Origin: Xanthobacteraceae bacterium
GTDB lineage: Bacteria; Pseudomonadota; Alphaproteobacteria; Rhizobiales; Xanthobacteraceae
NCBI GenBank assembly: GCA_019635585.1
Contig: JAHBZE010000001.1
Span: forward strand, 992,001-1,056,000
Length of the DNA stretch: 64,000 nt
Reading direction: 5' to 3'
Shown: piece by piece, positions 57,492-64,000 of the stretch
Layout of the letters: each line of letters begins with the position of its first letter
Position numbering within the stretch: the stretch's first letter is position 1
Made by a program: the position numbers and the translations under genes
Notes under the pieces: model-generated
Told to the model about the DNA's origin: nothing
The model's database searches: none
Seen by the model: only the letters and a program-made list of their open reading frames with translations

Positions 57492-58723
57492 TCCTCGCCC
57501 GGAACGATCTTCGGCGCGTTCTTATTCGGCGGCGGGAGATCCTTGTAATACTTCCGGTTCTTGATCGAGCCGGTCACGACATCATCCGCATTTTTCTTCG
57601 CGCCGACGCGCGCAGGCGGCACCGGCCGGTTCGGATCATATGGCGCGGGTTGTGGGCCCTGTTGCCACTGCATGCGCGGCTGCGGATAATTCTGCTGCGG
57701 CGGCTGCTGCAGATATTGCGGCTGTTGCTGCGGCGCTTGCAGGTATTGGGGCTGCTGCGTCTGCTGTTGCGGTGCTTGCAAACGTTGCTGTTCGATCGGC
57801 CCGTGCTGCTGCTGCGGCGAGATCGCGAGCGGCTGCTGGTTCTGCTGCTGATATTGTTGTTGCGCGGGCGGGTAAGCCTGCTCGGGCGGCAGCGGCTGGT
57901 TCGGCGCACGCTGCGGCGTGTAACGCGGCGGAACGCTCGCGCTCTGGTAATCGTTCTGCGGCTCCTGTTGCGGCACGCGCGCGATCGGAAAGCGTTCGTA
58001 GTGCTTCTGCTTGTTCTGCACCATTGGCAGCGGGCCCGGATCGTTCGGATAGCGATTGGGCGGCGAAATCAGTTGCGGTTGCGGACGGCACACGACCGCG
58101 GAGCGGCGCGCGAGATCGAAATGGAAGTGATCCGCGTGCGCGGCGTTGTAGCCGGGTCCGAGCACGGTCGTGAAAATCTCGCAGCCCCCGGCATGCACCT
58201 GCCGCAGGAAGCCGCGCTCGTCGGGCGAGCCCTGCCAGCCGTGCTTGACGGTAATCACGCGGCCGCTTGCGAAGGTGAAACCCGCGACATCGAGCGCATT
58301 GCCGTAGCCGTGCTCGGACATCGAGCCCGAACCCGCGATGCGGCGGCACGAGTAAGAGGAAAGCTGGCGAACCTCGACGATCTGCTCTCCGAACCAGGCC
58401 TGTGCCGCCGGCTGCGCGACTTCGTTGAGCCAGCGGTTGAACGCGACCGTCATCGGGCAGCCGAGCGTCGCTTTCGGCTGCATCGACACGAGTCCGTCGG
58501 CGGCCGCCTGAACCTTGAAAGGATGATTCATGCCGCAGGAATACTGGTCGTTGATTTCGGTGACCGGCTCGACATAAGCGCTCGGTTGCACGAGGCGCTG
58601 CGCGAGACATTGCTCTTCGGCTTGTGCACGCCAGGGCGCGCGCTCTTCGAAATCGAAGGCGCGGCAGCCAAACAGCCCCAAAGCGACGAGCGGGGCGACG
58701 AGATACAAACGTCCGCGCGCCAT
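57488..58723 (-). CDS. Extensin-family lipoprotein (M15-like fold)
   Basis: A 411-residue envelope protein. The N-terminus has a signal helix ending LGLFGC, a lipobox. Residues about 35-215 form the extensin-like C-terminal domain (DUF/Pfam Extensin-like_C), with SMSEHGYGNALDVAGFTFASG and HADHFHFD, the HxxxxxxD and HxH zinc ligands of M15/VanY-type D,D-peptidases. Peptidoglycan cleavage is plausible. The C-terminal half (about 230-370) is glutamine- and proline-rich low complexity, ending KNADDVVTGSIKNRKYYKDLPPPNKNAPKIVPGED. Its function is not established. Confidence 0.87.
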   Translation of the reverse strand: MARGRLYLVAPLVALGLFGCRAFDFEERAPWRAQAEEQCLAQRLVQPSAYVEPVTEINDQYSCGMNHPFKVQAAADGLVSMQPKATLGCPMTVAFNRWLNEVAQPAAQAWFGEQIVEVRQLSSYSCRRIAGSGSMSEHGYGNALDVAGFTFASGRVITVKHGWQGSPDERGFLRQVHAGGCEIFTTVLGPGYNAAHADHFHFDLARRSAVVCRPQPQLISPPNRYPNDPGPLPMVQNKQKHYERFPIARVPQQEPQNDYQSASVPPRYTPQRAPNQPLPPEQAYPPAQQQYQQQNQQPLAISPQQQHGPIEQQRLQAPQQQTQQPQYLQAPQQQPQYLQQPPQQNYPQPRMQWQQGPQPAPYDPNRPVPPARVGAKKNADDVVTGSIKNRKYYKDLPPPNKNAPKIVPGED

Positions 58724-58860
58724 GCGCGGGAAAATGCGTCGCCGCAGGTTTAGGGAGAGTTAAGAAACGCAGACCCGGTATCCCGGAAGAACGGGGACAA
58801 CGGCATCACTGTCGCGTAAAAGATTGCCGCCCGTTAACAGGCGCGGCAGAAAGACGGCGG

Positions 58861-60042
58861 ATGTCGCTTCTCGCAAAACTACGCGGTCCGCACCGCGCCG
58901 TGCCGGTGTTCGGGATCACCATGATCCTGACCTGGGGCACACTCTGGTATTCGGCAGCACTTCTCCTGCCTTTGCTCGCGGAAGCGCGCGGCTGGTCCAT
59001 CGCGCTCGTGATGAGCGGCATTTCCGTCGGCCTGCTTGCCGGCGGCACCGCCTCGCCGAAAATCGGAAAGGCCATCGATCAGTATGGCGGCCATTATGTG
59101 ATGGCGGCGGGCTCGCTGCTCGGCGCGGCTGGGCTCGCGGCATTGCCTTTCGTCACCCACCCGGCGGCCTATTTCGCGGTCTGGCTCGTGATCGGGATTG
59201 CGATGGCGGCCAATCTTTACGATCCGGCATTCGCGACGTTGACCCGCATTTTCGGCGCGGATGCGCGCAAGCAGATCACGTTGCTCACGCTGATGGGCGG
59301 TTTCGCCTCGACGGTGAGTTGGCCATCGACGCATCTTCTGCTCACCGTCACCGACTGGCGCGGCACTTATTTCATCTACGCGGCGATCCTCGCGCTAGTC
59401 GCGGCACCCCTCCACGCTTTCGCCATTCCGCGGGGACGGAAAAAGCACATGCCGCATCCCGAAGGCGTGAAGCCGCCGGCAGTCCTGCCGGCGAAGGGGC
59501 TCGTGTTTTTCCTCGTCGCCTGCGGCTTTGCGACCTTCATGTTCGCGCAGTCCGGCATGCTCACCCACATGCTCCTCATTTACGAGCGCATGGGCGTCGA
59601 GCGTTCCACCGCGGTCGCGATCGGCGCGCTGTTCGGTCCCGCGCAGGTCGCGGCACGCATCTGCGAGCTGGCAGTTGCGCGCCACACCTACCCGCTCAAT
59701 GTCGCGCGTTTTTCCGGGGCACTCCTGATTTCGGCTTTCGGCGTGTTTGCGCTGTTCGGCATCAGCGCGCCGACCGCCGCGGTTTTTGTGATCCTGTTCG
59801 GCGCGTCGAACGGCTTGATGACGATTGCGCGCGGCACGCTGCCGCTCGCGCTCTTCGGCCCCGTTGGCTACGGGCATCTCGTGGGCAGGCTGGCAGCACC
59901 CGCGCTGATCGTGCAGGCCTCCGCGCCGATCGCGATGGCGCTCGTGATCGAGCGCATCTCCGATCCGGCCGCACTCGCGATGACGGCGGGCTTCATCGTG
60001 ATTGCCTTCATCTGCTTCGTCTGTATCCGCCGGCCGTCTTAA
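58861..60042 (+). CDS. Major facilitator superfamily transporter
   Basis: A 393-residue protein with 12 predicted membrane helices. It starts VFGITMILTWGTLWYSAALLLPLLAEARGWSIALVMSGISVGLLAGGTASPKIGKAIDQYGGHYVMAAGSLLG, containing a recognisable MFS loop 2-3 (GKAIDQYGGHYVM). The centre has RGRKKHMPHPEGVKPP between the two halves. The substrate cannot be told. ATG 58861 follows immediately after ggcggat; a frame from 58624 overlaps the extensin gene and is rejected. Confidence 0.87.
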   Translation: MSLLAKLRGPHRAVPVFGITMILTWGTLWYSAALLLPLLAEARGWSIALVMSGISVGLLAGGTASPKIGKAIDQYGGHYVMAAGSLLGAAGLAALPFVTHPAAYFAVWLVIGIAMAANLYDPAFATLTRIFGADARKQITLLTLMGGFASTVSWPSTHLLLTVTDWRGTYFIYAAILALVAAPLHAFAIPRGRKKHMPHPEGVKPPAVLPAKGLVFFLVACGFATFMFAQSGMLTHMLLIYERMGVERSTAVAIGALFGPAQVAARICELAVARHTYPLNVARFSGALLISAFGVFALFGISAPTAAVFVILFGASNGLMTIARGTLPLALFGPVGYGHLVGRLAAPALIVQASAPIAMALVIERISDPAALAMTAGFIVIAFICFVCIRRPS

Positions 60043-60062
60043 GGTCCGCGGTTAACATTCGC

Positions 60063-60099
60063 GAAACCATGATCCGTAAGCCGCCGGAAACCATGATCC
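60063..60099. repeat. Two direct copies of GAAACCATGATCC
   Basis: Exact 13-base copies at 60063-60075 and 60087-60099, with a 24-base period (slightly over two helical turns), lie 50 to 86 bases upstream of the candidate -35 of the L,D-transpeptidase. AAACCATG within each is close to the CtrA half-site TTAACCATG. Tandem regulator binding is plausible. Confidence 0.5.
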
Positions 60100-60148
60100 C
60101 AAGGATCGGCCGCGATTGCGCGCGTTCGCATGAGGCCCCCGCGCAAAT

Positions 60149-60177
60149 TTACCAATCGGTTGGGATGACAAAATACT
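60149..60177 (+). promoter_or_regulatory. Candidate promoter of the L,D-transpeptidase gene
   Basis: TTACCA (60149-60154), 17 bases, AATACT (60172-60177), each matching four of six consensus bases. It would leave a leader of about 58 bases. Confidence 0.4.
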
Positions 60178-60241
60178 AACGGAGGACACGACGCGGAACG
60201 TTGCCGCGTAATTTTTCGGCGCTTCAGTCACGAGTACGTCG

Positions 60242-61207
60242 ATGCGTAAAATCGCTCTCGCTTTCCTTGCAGTCTTCGCCGCTTCGCCCGCTCTCGCGGA
60301 AGATTTCGAAGTCCCCGCGCTCGATCCGATCGTGGTCGCGCAGTTGCAGGGGCCGAATGTCATCCGCGCGCCGCGCTACATCGCCGATCCCAACGCCGAC
60401 GAGCAACGTAAACCGCGGCAGCGCAATGTGCGGCATCAGCCTCGTCAGCAGCAGCAATGGGACGAAGACGCCGAAACGCCGCCCCAGCCTTACGCGCAGC
60501 AGCAGGCACAGCCGCAGCAACAATATTATCAGCAGGAACGCCCGAACAATCTCGGCGGCGGCTTCATTGAATTTCTGCTGACCGGCAACAGCAGTCCGCG
60601 CACGCAGCAACAACAGCAGGCTCCCGCCTACTACTATCCGCCGCAGCAGGAGCAATATTATCAGCGCCAGCCGATGAACGCGCCGCGCGCGCAGTATTAT
60701 CAGCAGCAGCCGATGCAGGTTGCCCGCACCGACGCGCAGGAGCAGCCGCCGCGTCCCTCGTTCGATCCGCGCTTCGAACGCACTGAAGTCGCGTACCAGA
60801 CCAACGAGCCGGTAGGCACCATCATCATCGATACGCGCGCGCGCTACCTTTATCTCGTACAGCCCAACGGGCGCGCGCTGCGCTACGGCGTCGGCGTCGG
60901 ACGTCCGGGCTTCGAGTGGAAGGGTGTGAAGACCGTGTCCGCGAAAAAGGAATGGCCGGACTGGCGTCCGCCGGATGAAATGCGCAAGCGCCAGCCGTGG
61001 CTGCCCGAACACATGCCCGGCGGTCCGAACAATCCGCTCGGTGCGCGCGCGATCTATCTCGGCTCGACGCTCTACCGCATCCACGGCTCGAACGAGCCGA
61101 GCACCATCGGCAGCGCGGTTTCCTCGGGCTGCTTCCGGATGCGCAATCAGGATGTGATCGACCTCTATCCTCGCGTCAAAGTCGGAACGCGCGTGGTCGT
61201 GCTCTGA
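60242..61207 (+). CDS. L,D-transpeptidase (YkuD family)
   Basis: A 321-residue periplasmic enzyme that makes 3-3 peptidoglycan cross-links or anchors proteins to the wall. It has a signal peptide (KIALAFLAVFAASPALAED). Residues about 45-165 are rich in glutamine, tyrosine and proline (runs such as QQQQAPAYYYPPQQEQYYQ). The YkuD domain runs from about 185: PVGTIIIDTRARYLYLVQPNGRALRYGVGVGRPGFEWKG, and the active site with H281 (RIHGSNEPSTIGS) and C297 (VSSGCFRM). Alphaproteobacteria use such enzymes widely, also to attach beta-barrel proteins. A terminator follows 42 bases after the stop. Confidence 0.93.
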   Translation: MRKIALAFLAVFAASPALAEDFEVPALDPIVVAQLQGPNVIRAPRYIADPNADEQRKPRQRNVRHQPRQQQQWDEDAETPPQPYAQQQAQPQQQYYQQERPNNLGGGFIEFLLTGNSSPRTQQQQQAPAYYYPPQQEQYYQRQPMNAPRAQYYQQQPMQVARTDAQEQPPRPSFDPRFERTEVAYQTNEPVGTIIIDTRARYLYLVQPNGRALRYGVGVGRPGFEWKGVKTVSAKKEWPDWRPPDEMRKRQPWLPEHMPGGPNNPLGARAIYLGSTLYRIHGSNEPSTIGSAVSSGCFRMRNQDVIDLYPRVKVGTRVVVL

Positions 61208-61249
61208 TTTTCAAGTAGCGCCGCCGCGGCGAAAGCCGCGCGGCAAAAG

Positions 61250-61280
61250 AAAACGGGCCGCTGCTACAGCGGCCCGTTTT
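61250..61280. terminator. Bidirectional intrinsic terminator between ldt and aceB
   Basis: AAAACGGGCCGCTG (61250-61263) pairs with CAGCGGCCCGTTTT (61267-61280) around CTA, then TTGTTTTTTT on the plus strand. The A-rich left side serves the convergent malate synthase gene. A second, GAAA-capped hairpin (61219-61243) lies directly before it. Confidence 0.88.
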
Positions 61281-61304
61281 TTGTTTTTTTTGGCTTTCGC
61301 CGCG

Positions 61305-63119
<1,815 letters not shown>

Positions 63120-64000
63120 CGGCCTTCTCCCTTGAATTGAAAGTGGCCGCCTTATGCCACAAACCATCCGGGTGATTCCAGCCGTCTAAAGCCGAAGGTT
63201 GCGGCCCGCCGGTCGCCCAATCCAGCAATTCCACGGTGTGCAAGATCGGCCATTCCAATGCCGAGCCGATCTGGACCATGCAGCCGACATTGCCGGTGGC
63301 AATCAGGCCAGCCCCGGTCGAACGGACATTGGCCGCCTTGCGGTCCCGCAGCCGGGCCGCGATCTCGGGCTGGAGCATGTTGTAGGTGCCGGCGGAACCA
63401 CAGCAGAGATGGCCTTCCGGCACGTCGCGGACATCGAAACCCGCCGCGGCCAAGAGCTTCTTCGGTTCTCGCGTGATCTTCTGGCCGTGCTGCATCGAGC
63501 AGGCTGAGTGATAGGCGACCGGAACGCGGATCGGCTCGCGGCCCTGCAATTCCAGCGTCGAAAGATATTCGGTGATGTCGCGCGCGAGCGAGGAAACCTT
63601 CGCGGCCTTCTCCGCGTAGGCCTTGTCGGTGCGGAGCATGAAGCCATAATCCTTCACCGTGGTGCCGCAGCCGGAGGCGGTAATCAGGATCGCGTCGAGT
63701 CCGCCCTTCTCGATCTCGCGCGTCCAGGCATCGACATTGTTCTTCACGAAGTCATGCGCTTCGCGTTCGCGGCCCATATGATGCGAAAGCGAGCCGCAGC
63801 AGGCTTCGCCCTCGGGCAATACGACCTCGATGCCGTGGCGGGTCAAGATCCGGATGGTCGCCTCGCGGATCGAGGGCTTCACGACCTGATCGACGCAGCC
63901 GGACATCAGCGCAACGCGACCCTTCTTCGGGCCGAATGGCGGATGGATGCGGATAAGACCGGCGCTCGCCTTGGGCAACGAGCGCGGCGCGAGTTTGAGC

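Overview
The window is 64 kb of GC-rich, gene-dense chromosome with no insertion sequences, tRNA or rRNA genes, CRISPR arrays or phage genes. It looks like an alphaproteobacterium of the order Hyphomicrobiales (Rhizobiales), near Bradyrhizobium and Xanthobacteraceae. Pointers are the CcrM-type GANTC methyltransferase, an F0 operon split from F1 with both b and b' subunits, the order mutY-DUF721-dsbA-smc, paired M16 proteases next to lspA-ileS, a GTTC-N7-GTTC LexA box, a CIRCE element before groESL, and HisZ next to a long HisG. The taxonomic placement is inference from gene content.

Layout. 1-3.4 kb: a MarR/acetyltransferase gene cut by the window edge, a small glycosyltransferase, a SplB-like radical SAM gene behind a LexA box, and ccrM. 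3.4-12.6 kb: a K+/H+ antiporter, a transglutaminase-like protein, ridA, mutY, a DUF721 gene, a Tat-exported DsbA-like protein and smc. 12.6-15.3 kb: the F0 ATP synthase operon with a clear promoter and terminator. 15.3-25 kb: a lipoprotein, an active/inactive M16 protease pair, an orphan secreted protein, lspA, ileS, ribF and a MaoC hydratase, all on the minus strand. 25-33.6 kb: cheY-cheZ, a HAD phosphatase, a degenerate EAL protein, a secreted transthyretin-like protein with a ferric-reductase-like membrane partner, a class III aminotransferase, a sigma-54 activator, and DUF1304 and FUSC membrane proteins. 33.6-37.3 kb: hisS-hisZ-hisG.

37.3-40.1 kb holds a GtrA protein, an ArnC/FlmF-like glycosyltransferase, a YdjC-family deacetylase and an HPP membrane protein, which together look like an envelope sugar-modification module. 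40.3-43.3 kb is a TRAP transporter resembling 2-oxo-acid systems behind a textbook sigma-54 promoter. It is followed by an outer-membrane beta-barrel gene, an unknown secreted protein and groES-groEL. 47.6-57.5 kb is an accessory metabolic block: a five-gene minus-strand run (TRAP dctP-dctQ-dctM, aldo/keto reductase, TauE exporter), a MarR-like regulator, and a divergent fused hydantoinase/5-oxoprolinase plus GNAT gene. Palindromes lie in the divergent promoter. This is the best candidate for an undescribed catabolic system. 57.5-64 kb holds an extensin-family lipoprotein, an MFS transporter, an L,D-transpeptidase, a malate synthase with a histone-like basic tail, and the 3' part of glcF.

Starts were often moved from the longest open frame to a site supported by a ribosome binding site, signal peptide or gene overlap; this is stated per gene. 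No searches could be run, so family assignments rest on motifs and remembered family sequences.
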